Below are positions 11,931-24,255 of a DNA stretch of 64,000 bases, piece by piece (the stretch's first letter is position 1; each line of letters opens with the position of its first letter). A program made the translations under genes and the position numbers. Origin of the DNA: Nephrocerus scutellatus. Taxonomy: Eukaryota > Arthropoda > Insecta > Diptera > Pipunculidae. The notes under the pieces are model-generated. The model saw nothing but the letters and a program-made list of their open reading frames with translations, did not search any database and was not told the origin of the DNA. The stretch spans positions 134,074,277-134,138,276 of the forward strand of contig OX352761.1 of NCBI GenBank assembly GCA_947095585.1. Direction: 5' to 3'.

Positions 11931-12905
11931 TCGCCAAATCTGATATACAGGGTGTCCCCTAATTCGTGCACAATAATTTGGGAAATTATTCTTGGGTATA
12001 TTCTAAGAAGAAAATCATTCTACAGTAAGGGTCTATCTCCAATGTTAACATCATTTATCGGGGATTGAAGAAAAAGATTACTTTGGTAGACCCGGACCCA
12101 CCCTGACCCTGATCATTGAAATATTAAACCCCTTTTTTTACTCTCTTATAACTACTATCGTTTTCCTTTAAAAAGTTTAAAATGAGGACCACCATGATGG
12201 AAACTGACATTTAAAGCAAAATTGTTTTTTAAATATACTGTTTTTTAATGCGTGTTTCTCAAATATATTCTACCTCTCTCTAAAATAACTCTATTTGTAT
12301 TTAAAATCGTTCACATTAATTTTTGATGTACCTATAGAACTGGTAATAATATTCATGTTAAATCACTCAAATTCATAAACTCAATGTATGTATTCTTTAT
12401 TTGGGGGTATAATCATATTATTGCAACTTTGTCTGGGATATAATGTACATGATCAATGTAAATAGCCGAATAATTTACAATATATATTTTTTTCTTAACT
12501 GGTTCTTATTTTAATACTGGAACTTCATCTACAATTTTTTAATAAATTTTGTTTCTCGTTAGTGGAATGCCATGCAATTTATACTTAAAAATAATAGTAA
12601 CAATAACAAATAAAGTGTGCTTGTGAAGTTATGTTAATCCGGATGAAAATTCTTATTTTTTCTTAATATTTCTGGGCTGTAGGTTTTGCGACTTGTAGTA
12701 ATATTTAAATTAATGCATAAACAATGACGTTTTCGCATTAAACATTTATGTGAGTTGTTGTTTAAACCTTGTCAAAACATAGATAGATATATACATATTT
12801 TTTATTAGATTTATAAACTGTTAGGGTTTAATAACAGTGAATAACGAACAGCATTACATTAGAATGAATCAAAATTATTATTAACATTTACATAACATTG
12901 TACAT

Positions 12906-14857
<1,952 letters not shown>

Positions 14858-15255
14858 TTTTCACAATTTCCTTTATTTGCACCAAAGTATTTTAATAACA
14901 ATCTAAAGAGATAAATTTTATGAAAATAATTTACTTTTAAATTAAAATTAATTTGAAATAGGTATACATAGCAAAATTCTCTTCAATGGAGCACCAGTCA
15001 GCTGAGTACAAAAATGGTTACAGACCGAAAAAATTTCGTTCGTTCTTTCGCTGGTTGAAAAATTTGTGACGTCTCACATACTGTCATGTGACCAATTTAT
15101 AGCTGTGTTCGCATTTGATAGATATATTAAAGGAAAATCTAATCTAAATTACACGGCAAAGTAAAGAAATCAAATTATGCTATTATTGACTTCATAAATC
15201 TATTACATATTTAATGAATTTTTGAACTTTTTGGATATTAGCTGTATATTATTTT

Positions 15256-15310
15256 CCGAGGAATAAAATTAAAATTCCTTATTATCAAATTATAATTCCT
15301 TATTCCTCGG
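15256..15310. repeat. small foldback, CCGAGGAATAA ends
   Basis: CCGAGGAATAA at 15256-15266 is the reverse complement of TTATTCCTCGG at 15300-15310, with a further AAATTAAAATTCC/AATTATAATTCC pairing inside. A second, longer element with the same ends and the same flanking CAAATAAAA lies at 56991-57085, so this is a dispersed family and not a chance hairpin. Confidence 0.6.
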
Positions 15311-15669
15311 CAAATAAAATACGCCTATTGCCTCTTTTAAAACCATTCATTATTGCCGTTATCATTAAAATTTGAAATAGCTCATACATCAAAAACATAA
15401 TTTGACGATTATAACCAAAAAAATACACTAAAAATAAAATTATTGTTATTATTATTATATATTTATTATTTATTACTCAGTTAATGAAGTTTTTATTCAT
15501 TATTATTCGGGTTATACATTTATCTTTTTTAAATAGGGCAACATAAACGCAGCACAAAAATGAAATGGCCCCACTAAAGTAGCTTTTCTTAGTACGAGAT
15601 AAAAATTAAAATGGCATTTACAAACAAATAAGTTTGAAATATTTATATATTTAAAGTCTTTATTCATTA

Positions 15670-15941
15670 AAATGATATATTAATGGCTGAAATATAATTT
15701 TTTTTTCTTTTTTTAAATAAAAAATTATATTTAATCGGATATTTCGGTGTGCATCGCCATTTTAAACTATCAAAAAAAAATTATTTAACACAGAAAATAA
15801 AAAACACATTAATTTATAATTATTTTTAAAGTTAAAAAAAGTAAAAGTTTCAAAAGTGGAAAAAACCGAAATATCCGATTAAATAAAATTTTTATTTAAA
15901 AAAAGATAAAATCTTTTAATCAGCCATTAATATATCATTTA
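15670..15941. repeat. long AT-rich foldback (inverted repeat) element
   Basis: The left arm 15670-15748 runs ATGATATATTAATGGCTGA ... TTTAATCGGATATTTCGGT. It is mirrored by the right arm 15865-15941, which runs ACCGAAATATCCGATTAAAT ... TCAGCCATTAATATATCAT, leaving a spacer of about 116 bp. The arms are about 78 bp with few mismatches. It looks like a foldback or MITE insertion; no coding frame is present. Confidence 0.75.
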
Positions 15942-18687
15942 AATAAAAATAAGTGAGAAATATTATTAATTATGAATTAAAAATAGTAGCAAATGTATTT
16001 CTACGTCTACATTATGTGCCAATTATAACCGAAATGTGAGTACTTTGGTTTTTTCAGGCTTCATGCTTTTAGGCATATCAAAAAAAAAATACGCCGATAT
16101 ATATATATATGTACATTAAATATTAACAGCAAAACGTAAAGGCTTTGTAAACATTTAACTCAAAATGACAACAACCATAATTATATTTATTAACACTTTC
16201 TATTACTGAGGCCTATTATTCTATTATTTAATAAGTAAATTTAATTAAAATAAGATACAAAAAATTTTAAAACTATGCGTTTTATTCCAGATTGTAGTTT
16301 AATGTAATTCCCGGATTTTAAAGAGAATCGTTGCTTAACAAATGAAAACAATGAGATAACTAGTTCTAAAACATACCATTTGTACTAGTTGCACAAATAC
16401 ACACGTTACAATTGGCTAGTTTCCATCAGGATTGATTCGATTATCATTGGTTGAAAATTAAAAAAAAAAGTGAGTAGAATTTACGTTGAACTCAATGACT
16501 AGAGTTGAGTATAGATGAAATGCAAAATTGAGATTTATTATTTTGTTAATAGTCGTTGGATTTTGTATTGTGTTGTCAAATCTTAACCTTATAACATGGA
16601 TACATATTAACGATTATAGATTTCAATCAAATCTAACTCAAATCTGGTTCATGGAAACATATTAAATAACAATTTTGATGTGGTTGTATTATTCTTTTGC
16701 ACGTGCAAAATTGATTAGATGCCAAAAATCCAAATCTAATTGTTTGACACTTTCGTTGTTGTTTCTTACAAACGAAATGTCAATGAGAAACCTAACTCAT
16801 CCAGTTTCGTGGAGTTTAATTTAGTTTATGTAAACTCTACTCTATTAAGCTTTTACTGATTCATAATCAAAGTATTTCTGTTAAAAACTTTGATATTACG
16901 TACAATTAAAATATTAGACACTTTTGTATTAAATCAAAATTTTACAAGTTTTAATATGAGTAAATTTGATAAATATTTGAAAATGATAAAAACATTCATG
17001 TTTCATTATTACTACGACAAAAAAAAAAATTATTTTATTTTTTAATTAGGTTGTTGGGGCTGTCGGCAGGAAGCCGACCCACTTAGACAAATAAATTGCC
17101 GGTCCATTGTGATAATTTTATTAATTACTTTGATGTTAAATTTTTTGTTTTCCTACAAAAGATATTATATAAGTTGACATTCTTTAATCATAGAAGACAG
17201 GGAATATATATTAAAAAAGCAATTTATAATTATTAAACTGAAGTATTATGTTCAAAATAATGCGATTGGACCAGGGACATTTTTTTTAAATGTCGGAAAT
17301 ATAAGTCGCGTTCGATTGGACAACATAATAACATATTATTAACAACATTTTATCTAGCTACTCCTCAATAATATCGTATTTTTTTGTTTGTTTTAGAAAT
17401 GTGCGCTCGTGCTCAGATTTTTTCTCGAAAAAATTCAATCTGCGCCGCTTAAAAAAAACATTATATTGAACTACTGAAATTAAGATTTATTCGGTTGGTA
17501 TTTTTCACTTCAGATAATGTCAATGTTACTCATATGAAGTAACACGAGCAGAACACCTCTTCACTTGCCCAATTTCGTCCAATTTTTAACTAAAGTGTAG
17601 AGTTGTCAATCGAACAGTCTCTTCACTTCTCTTACTTTAGATACAGCTACAAAATATATTAATTCATACCAATAAAACGCGGCTTTAAATTAATTGTTAC
17701 AATTAAGATATGTTTATTTTATTCTCAGTGAAAAAAAAACACGCCCAAGAATTATGACAAGTTAAAACTGCGATGTGAAAACCTCAATTTCAAATATGTT
17801 CAGTTAACGACACTAAGTTGTCAAAGTCAAGTAAATTCGAATTAGATTGAAGGAAGTGGAAGAGAGATAGTTAGAATATTAGCTTCTTTAGAGTTGTGTA
17901 AAATACGTTTTACGTTTGCATCTGTAATCTGTTTGATATCGAGTAACACCTGCGTTTTAAATTAATGCTAGAAATTGTTATTTCCTGGAATCTTGATGTT
18001 TTAGATTTATAGCAAAAAACGTCATTAACTTAGTGTTTTTCTCAAGACAATTTAAAATTCAAACAAAAATGTTATTTTGTCGGGTGAAATCAACTCCATG
18101 TACAGAAACTAGAGTACGCCGATTCTATAGTTTGGTATTTGGTTTATATGTTACTCCAAAGTTGTATTCGAATTAAGTTATAAGTTATATTCGAATTGTA
18201 TGATCGCGGTAGTACTGTTCACTGCTGTGTTGTCTCATTATCTCGGATGCGGAACAATACTATCGAAAATCGAACTATCGTACCGTACTAAACCCGCTGT
18301 AGCATACATAACACAGCCTTACGTCTATCCGTGAACACCTGTCCTTGCGTGCGCTGCGCAGTGCGCACACTTACCTTTTGTTGGAGCAACTTTCTGCTTC
18401 AAAGAAAAGTGTTTTTTCAGTTATCAGTGGAACTATTTTAATTAAGCTCAAAATATCAAATATAATCTAAAAAATGTACGAAAGATAATTTATGGGATAT
18501 GAAGATAAGAAAAGTGTTAAAAATGAAGTTGTCTTGTCCTCTACATTGTGCTTTAATACTAATAATTTGAATGTTTTAAACCAGTTATGATCTGGTTAGG
18601 GTGAACTCCTTTTGTTGAGTCGGAATCATTACAATCAAATTACCATTTTAATCTACTAATATTATAAACAATATAAAAAAATATAAA

Positions 18688-18968
18688 ATGTTGAAAACTA
18701 AAACAACAGAAGATAAAGTTGATACGCTGTTATCGAAAAGCTTGATACCAATCATTGATCTTGCTCACTGTGGTAAGCTGATGACGATACTCATGGTTTC
18801 TAAATTGCTTTGTGTAATTTCAAAACTAAAATATTTTGATTAATTTAGTAAGTGTACCATATAATTTTAAATATAAATTCGTATTCGAAGTGATTACGCA
18901 CGTACCGAAGACCGAAGCAAATTCAAATGCCAAAAACATTACTATGAATGCGATAAAATGTACCTATA

Positions 18969-19013
<45 letters not shown>

Positions 19014-22000
19014 GTATGTGCGCTTTAATTTACACACAAGTGTTACAATAATTAGGGTATGTAGTTTTATCTTATGCCGTGGTCATTTTAAATTATTTAT
19101 AGGTGACTAATTATATGCTCGTTGCTAAGATAAACGTCACTTCGAAAAACATTTTTTTTGTCACAAGACTGAAGAGTAAAGACTGGTTCTGTTCTATATT
19201 TTTGCTTGCATTTTTTGTAGGGTATATGTGCCTAAAATTGGCAAAGTTAGTTTAGTGTTGAAGAAAGCTATAAAACTTGATGAATGGCCAAAACAATTCT
19301 GTAAAACTGAAATGAAGTATGTAAAAATGAGTATTATTGAAAATTGACTTTTGGGTAAACTACGGTGTAGCGATTTAGGGGTTAGGGCTTTGAGACACCT
19401 CGCCTTATTAAGCAGACCTCGAAAACCGCCATCTTGTTTGAGGGAGACGCCTTCTTTATGAGGTAGGAGCTTTCAAAGTTTTGATTTTTTTTTTTTGCAA
19501 AATTAATTTTTTTCAGTGGTTTGAAGGAGGTTTTGCGGTTATTTAGTATCAAATGAAGGATAATTACCGTCAATTTTAAGAAAAATGAGGCTAATCAAAC
19601 CTACCTCAGAACATTTAGAGTCAAAAAAGTTCAACAAGTTCCGTAAAAGTTCAACAGTGGGCGTGTTTGAATGTGGGCGGGCCTCATGTTGATGACAAAT
19701 GAAAGATAAAAGTTTTTTCCACATAGCTATTACTATTTTAATGAGCGTGTCCCAATTTTCATGGAAGATGAATCAATTTATACTCATTACGAAAGATTGA
19801 GTTTTTTCATAAAAAAATTGGTGATTTGATTTCCCCCGCTCAATTTTTGTATATTTAGAAATGAATTTTTCCTTTTAAAACTGTGCTTGAACGAATTATA
19901 TGCACATTATAAAATACTGTGCGCTCAATTAATTTATATTGTTTAATTAATTTGTTTTTATAAAGGAATTTTTCCTTTTAAAATGCGATTTGGAAAATTG
20001 CTTCATGGTATATCACATGATTAAGTTTTTCCCATACAAGAAGAGTTGTTATATAGCAAACTACGGTAACTCAACGATATGATAACCACTCAATTGTATA
20101 AAATACCACATAATCTAAATACAAATTGATCAACCTTCTGTTAAAATTGGGCCACTATTTGCAATAAAAATATTATGTCTGTGTAGACTTTTTTCTAATA
20201 AGGACGACTAGTTTATTTTTTAAATTTTACAATTAAATGTAAAAAAAACTTAGATTTTCGGGTATATACTTTTATGTACGCATTAACACGCCATACGCGC
20301 ACAAAATTTCAGAACATACGTCGAAAACACTACTTTTTTACGCTTCACACGCGAGATCTAAAAAATACGCTGAGCTGCTCACAAAATTGTAGTTCTCTAG
20401 TTCGTGTGAAATGTGGTTAAAAAGGAACACAAAAAGGTCGATGGGCCTATTCCAAAGTTAAACCCATTCTCTACGCATCGCACGTTCCACACGCTATTCA
20501 CAACACGATTCAAATGCGGGATCTCAGAAATGCCCTACGAGTAACTCACAAAATTTTACCTTTCTAATATTTATTTCTATTTGTTCAAACCAAACCCACG
20601 GCTAAGCTGTCAAGTGACATTCGTAGCCACCTTTCGCGAGACCCAGAGAGCTGAAATTTTGCTAGATCAGTGCACTGGGCCATTTCTGAGAACTCGCGTG
20701 TGACACGTGTGCCCGTGACACTGGTTTACTCTCAAAATTTCAGCTCTCTCTAAGATTAACCCACTTTTAACGCATTACTGGCGCCATACGCGCTCGCAAC
20801 ACGTGTCAAACGCGGTATCTCAGAAATGGCCCAGAGCACTGATCTTCTAGCAAAATTTCAGCTCTCTGGGTCTCGTGAAAGGTGGCTTAAAAGGACCTCA
20901 AAAAAGACGAAAAACTACAGACAGACAAGTGCAAGTGTAATTACTGTCATTAATGGTTAATATTTCAGTGTGTAGATAATTTGGTGTTATCTATTAATTC
21001 GATCAAACGAAATTTATTTAATTTAATAAATAGCTTTTATAAAAATACAACCAATTTTATATTTCAATATTTTACTAGCGGAAAAGCGGACGTTACGCGT
21101 ACAATGGTAGACTAAGGACAGACAAAAAAATGGAGACGGAACTGCATTACTCGGTTTTCGTCGTCATGACATGCAGTACAGTATTGCCAGATAAAATAAA
21201 TTAACTTTAATATGATACAAATAAAATTTTACAGTTGAATTTACGTTAAACTATTGACATATACATATGTATGTATATGAATTCTTAAATTGAAGAAATA
21301 TGGTCTATATGATTTAAACGTTTTAATAAATAGTACATCTGGTTTTTGTTATCTTTATTTAAGGAACGGAAGAATGTCCCGTCAAATCGGTTGTGAACAG
21401 GGTAGCTCAACAATTGCAAAAGGCTTTATCAGAAAAGGGAATGGCACTATTGGTAAACCATGGAATCTCTGACGAAAAGGCAAGTATCTCTTTAACCTTT
21501 ATACGCTTAAACATGTAAATTGTAAATTGAATTTTGCACAGCTTAAAAAAGCCTGGGATCATTTGGATGATTTCTGCGATCTACCGACGGAGGTAAAAGA
21601 GCTTTATATTCGTTCGGGTGACAACAACCAAGGCTATGTTGAACCGGAACATGTTAAATTTGATGGTTCAATACCAGAACTACGACATGCGTTTAATATT
21701 TGTACCTTGAATGCAAAAAATCTACCAGAAGAACCATTGCCAGGTTTTGCCAGTCATATATCAGCATTAGCTAAAGATTTTAAATCACTAGCAAGTTTTG
21801 TTTTACAAGCGTTAGCTGTTTCTCTAGGTGGGTATAAATATTTAAATGCATTACATAAGTATTTATTTATTTATTATTATTATTCTCATATAATTATTAA
21901 ATGTAATTTTCTTTTTTAAAGCTATGTATATTTATAATTAATAATTTTTGAAACAGATATATCACAAATGTTTTTCCTTGAAAAACATTCATCAATGCTG

Positions 22001-22888
22001 TCGGGTGACCAGGACAATGAATCCACCCTTCGATTGCTGTACTATCCGCCAATTATTAAGGACGACGATAGTAAAAATGAGTTTATTAAGGGACGTTGCA
22101 AATACAGCTATCAGCGTTGTCTATCGGATAAACCGGATTTCCGCCCTGAAGATAGTCCTCCTATTGATGACGAGTGCGATAGCAAAAATGCTGAGTGCGA
22201 AAATCCTAGTAGCAGCAAATATCTTCCAAATGGAACTGTAATACAATGCGGACAGTATACTGACTTTGGAACGTTTACGTTGTTATCTCAGGATTCAGAA
22301 GGTGGCCTGGAAGTCAAAATGCATGGCAGTGAGAAGTGGCACCGAGTCGGTCATTTGCCGGGGTCTATCCTAGTAAAGTGCGGAGAGATTTTATCAATCT
22401 GGACGCAAGAAAAATATCCGGCTTTGGTAGGCATATATATAGGTTAAAAATATGACAATAAAAAGCTAACTCCAATTATAGCAACATCGTGTAGTGGTAC
22501 CCGACCAAGAGCACATTCGCTCTCGGGGTCGACACTCAATTGCTTATTACTGTCATCCCGGTAAGTTCTGCTTGAATGCAAGTCTGACTGCTTGACTTAC
22601 CGTTTTAAATGATTATTAAAAAATTTCGTATTTAACAAATCGTAGATAATATAACAATGATTTCGGCCAAAGATTTACCCCAACTCGATGTAGCAGAGGT
22701 TTCAACTAACAAAAAATCAAGAAAAAAATCGTTTAAAACCGCAAAAGAAAAGTAAGTACACAAAACATATAGAATGTTATGTATGTATTTTTATTAAAAT
22801 ATATTCTTCTTTACAAAATAATAACAGAGTCTACAATGCATATCAAATAATACAAAGAAGATTCAGAGACACAAATAACTCACAGTAA
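18688..22888 (+). CDS. isopenicillin-N-synthase-like 2OG-Fe(II) oxygenase, metal-ligand His replaced
   Basis: Seven exons: 18688-18772, 21364-21479, 21542-21827, 21957-22426, 22482-22560, 22646-22751, 22828-22888; 400 aa. The family oxidises small substrates using Fe(II), O2 and 2-oxoglutarate; the substrate here is unknown. The N-terminal non-haem dioxygenase part starts PIIDLAHCG (about 25) and has the typical ALLVNHGIS. The catalytic core is at about 255-345. The usual H-x-D metal motif is replaced by Tyr263-Thr-Asp265 in QCGQYTDFGTFTLL. The distal His321 (QHRVVVP) and the Arg336-x-Ser338 2-oxoglutarate site are present. Intron 2 uses a GC donor (AAG|GCAAGT at 21480). The reading stop after exon 5 (AAG TAA) is avoided by splicing at AA|GTAAGT, adding a helix-like end YQIIQRRFRDT that relatives also have. 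It lies 1.4 kb from the convergent octopamine receptor. Catalytic activity is doubtful. Confidence 0.85.
18965..19020. repeat. (TA)n microsatellite
   Basis: A run of TA dinucleotides with interspersed TATG variants lies in intron 1 of the 2OG oxygenase. It creates a Tyr/Ile-rich open frame that is not a gene. Confidence 0.9.
20270..20900 (-). repeat. ACACGC-rich repeat family, intron copy with internal foldback
   Basis: Shares CACACGCG, CACAAAATT, GTTCTCTAG(T/G)TCGTGTGAA and GTGGTTAAAAAGGA with the arrays at 10020-10580 and (reverse) 35700-36340. It lies in intron 1 of the 2OG oxygenase. Its right half is a large inverted repeat described separately. Confidence 0.7.
20625..20887. repeat. inverted repeat of about 65-bp arms
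   Basis: The left arm 20625-20691 (AGCCACCTTTCGCGAGACCC ... GGGCCATTTCTGAGA) pairs with the right arm 20818-20887 (TCTCAGAAATGGCCC ... GGGTCTCGTGAAAGGTGGCT) with few mismatches around a spacer of about 126 bp. It appears to be two ACACGC-family units in head-to-head orientation. A transcript of the oxygenase gene would carry this hairpin in its first intron. Confidence 0.75.
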
Positions 22889-23942
22889 ACAATAAGGCAA
22901 AGTGAAACATGTTGTTGATATTTGAGTTTTGTCCCATGAATGATCAAGGAAATTCTTTTGAGCAATAGACATTGATTGTCATCGATAACTTAAATGTATC
23001 CTAATTAGACAAATATTTATAAAAGCAAAAAAAAAAACACAATGAGTTTATGCCGGTGGAAAATTGCCTTCGACTAAGGAATTGTCAATCTAATCTGTAA
23101 AATAACAAAACAAAAACCATACAATTCGTTATTACAGTGCGATTATTTATATTCTATTTGTATAACTTACATTTTTATTACTAAAATATTTTATAAAGTT
23201 TCAGTTAGGAATCAATAAGAATTAGAAAGTATTAATTTTTTATAAAATTGTCAACTAAATTGATTCACCTCCTTTGTGAATGCATAAAATTATAGTATTG
23301 TATATATACATCATATCAGTCATTTAAATACATTATATGCTCCTTTTGTAATTGTGTTCCAGCTTTAACAAGTATGTAACAGCTTAAGACAAATTAAAAT
23401 TTGTGCTTTAAATATAGTATGTATTTCAAACTTAACGTTAATAAAAACATTTCTTGCATATACATATATATATATATATATATTAACTCTTGAAAATTAC
23501 AAATAAATATCTTTCGCGTTTGGCAATCATATATCAATAAGTGTTATGCAGAAATGGTATTTGGCGCTGTACGGACGGAAATCTACAATTATTTAAGGAA
23601 TATGAACTTATGATTTAGTTTTTGTACCAATCAGTTTGTTTTTGACGGTGATTTATATTGATTGCATATTATGCCAAACAACTGTTTACACTTTGTTAAC
23701 ATATTTTTTTATTGTATTTGGTATTTCATGGTTATTTAAACTCAGAATAGATTGTCTAAATGCTATAACATTACATTACATTATGTTTCTAAAACGTAAT
23801 CATTTGGAGTTTTTGTGTAGTGGTGCTTAAGGGGGCGCCTTGATGGCAGGGTTAATCAATAATTCAAAAATGTATTATACATCATTTATGATACAGCTAA
23901 TGATATGTGTTTAAAATAGTTATTTTATAAAATAGAAGTGTA
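22889..23942. other. intergenic, no gene recognised
   Basis: AT-rich sequence between the convergent oxygenase and octopamine receptor. It holds short AT microsatellites (23460-23482) and several AATAAA-like signals on both strands. The open frame near 23636-23830 is hydrophobic and has no family resemblance. Confidence 0.45.
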
Positions 23943-24188
23943 AGAGTCCCCGCACACTAGAGACTTTCTGTCGGCCGATAGTTTGAAACAGTATGCAAGT
24001 GCGCAGACACAACGATTTGGTATCGGCCGATAAATAAGTTGAATGTGCGACACGATTGCCATTCGACTTTGTCTTTGTCTGTGCACTCACCACTAACCCG
24101 ACTGTTTAATCGGCACAGTGTGCGCACTGGCAGCCGAAAACGACCAAACTATCGGCCGATAAAAAAGTCTCTAGTGTGCGGGGACTCT
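23943..24188. mobile_element. MITE with 25-bp perfect terminal inverted repeats
   Basis: The ends at 23943-23967 (AGAGTCCCCGCACACTAGAG, then ACTTT) and 24164-24188 are exact reverse complements. The 246-bp interior repeats CGGCCGATA three times and has no coding capacity. It ends 67 bp downstream of the octopamine-receptor stop codon, so it probably lies in that gene's 3' UTR. No clear target duplication is visible, and I cannot assign the superfamily. Confidence 0.8.
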
Positions 24189-24255
24189 AAAGCTTTTTTA
24201 TTCTGCACATTAAGTTTTTGTTTTAAAACAATAACAGATCAAAATCTAAAATGCA

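Larger units (their letters stand above)
14858..18687. other. intergenic, two foldback repeats, no gene recognised
   Basis: This stretch separates the divergently oriented Vha55 and the 2OG oxygenase, so it must include both promoters. Besides the foldbacks at 15256-15310 and 15670-15941 I see only AT-rich DNA. A small GC-richer patch at 17045-17110 contains a hairpin (GTCGGCAGGAAGCCGAC) and GGTCCATTGTGATA. No open frame above 60 codons resembles a protein family. Confidence 0.5.

Noticed and set aside
17045..17110. GC-richer patch with a GTCGGC...GCCGAC hairpin and GGTCCATTGTGATA
   Set aside because: It resembles core sequences of some dipteran microsatellite-linked retroposons, but one short copy is not enough to call an element.
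18836..19051. Tyr/Ile-rich open frame
   Set aside because: Produced by the (TA)n microsatellite inside intron 1 of the oxygenase gene.
21290..21472. 60-codon frame overlapping exon 2 of the oxygenase
   Set aside because: Wrong frame; the correct frame gives the conserved VNHGIS sequence and closes phase with both neighbours.
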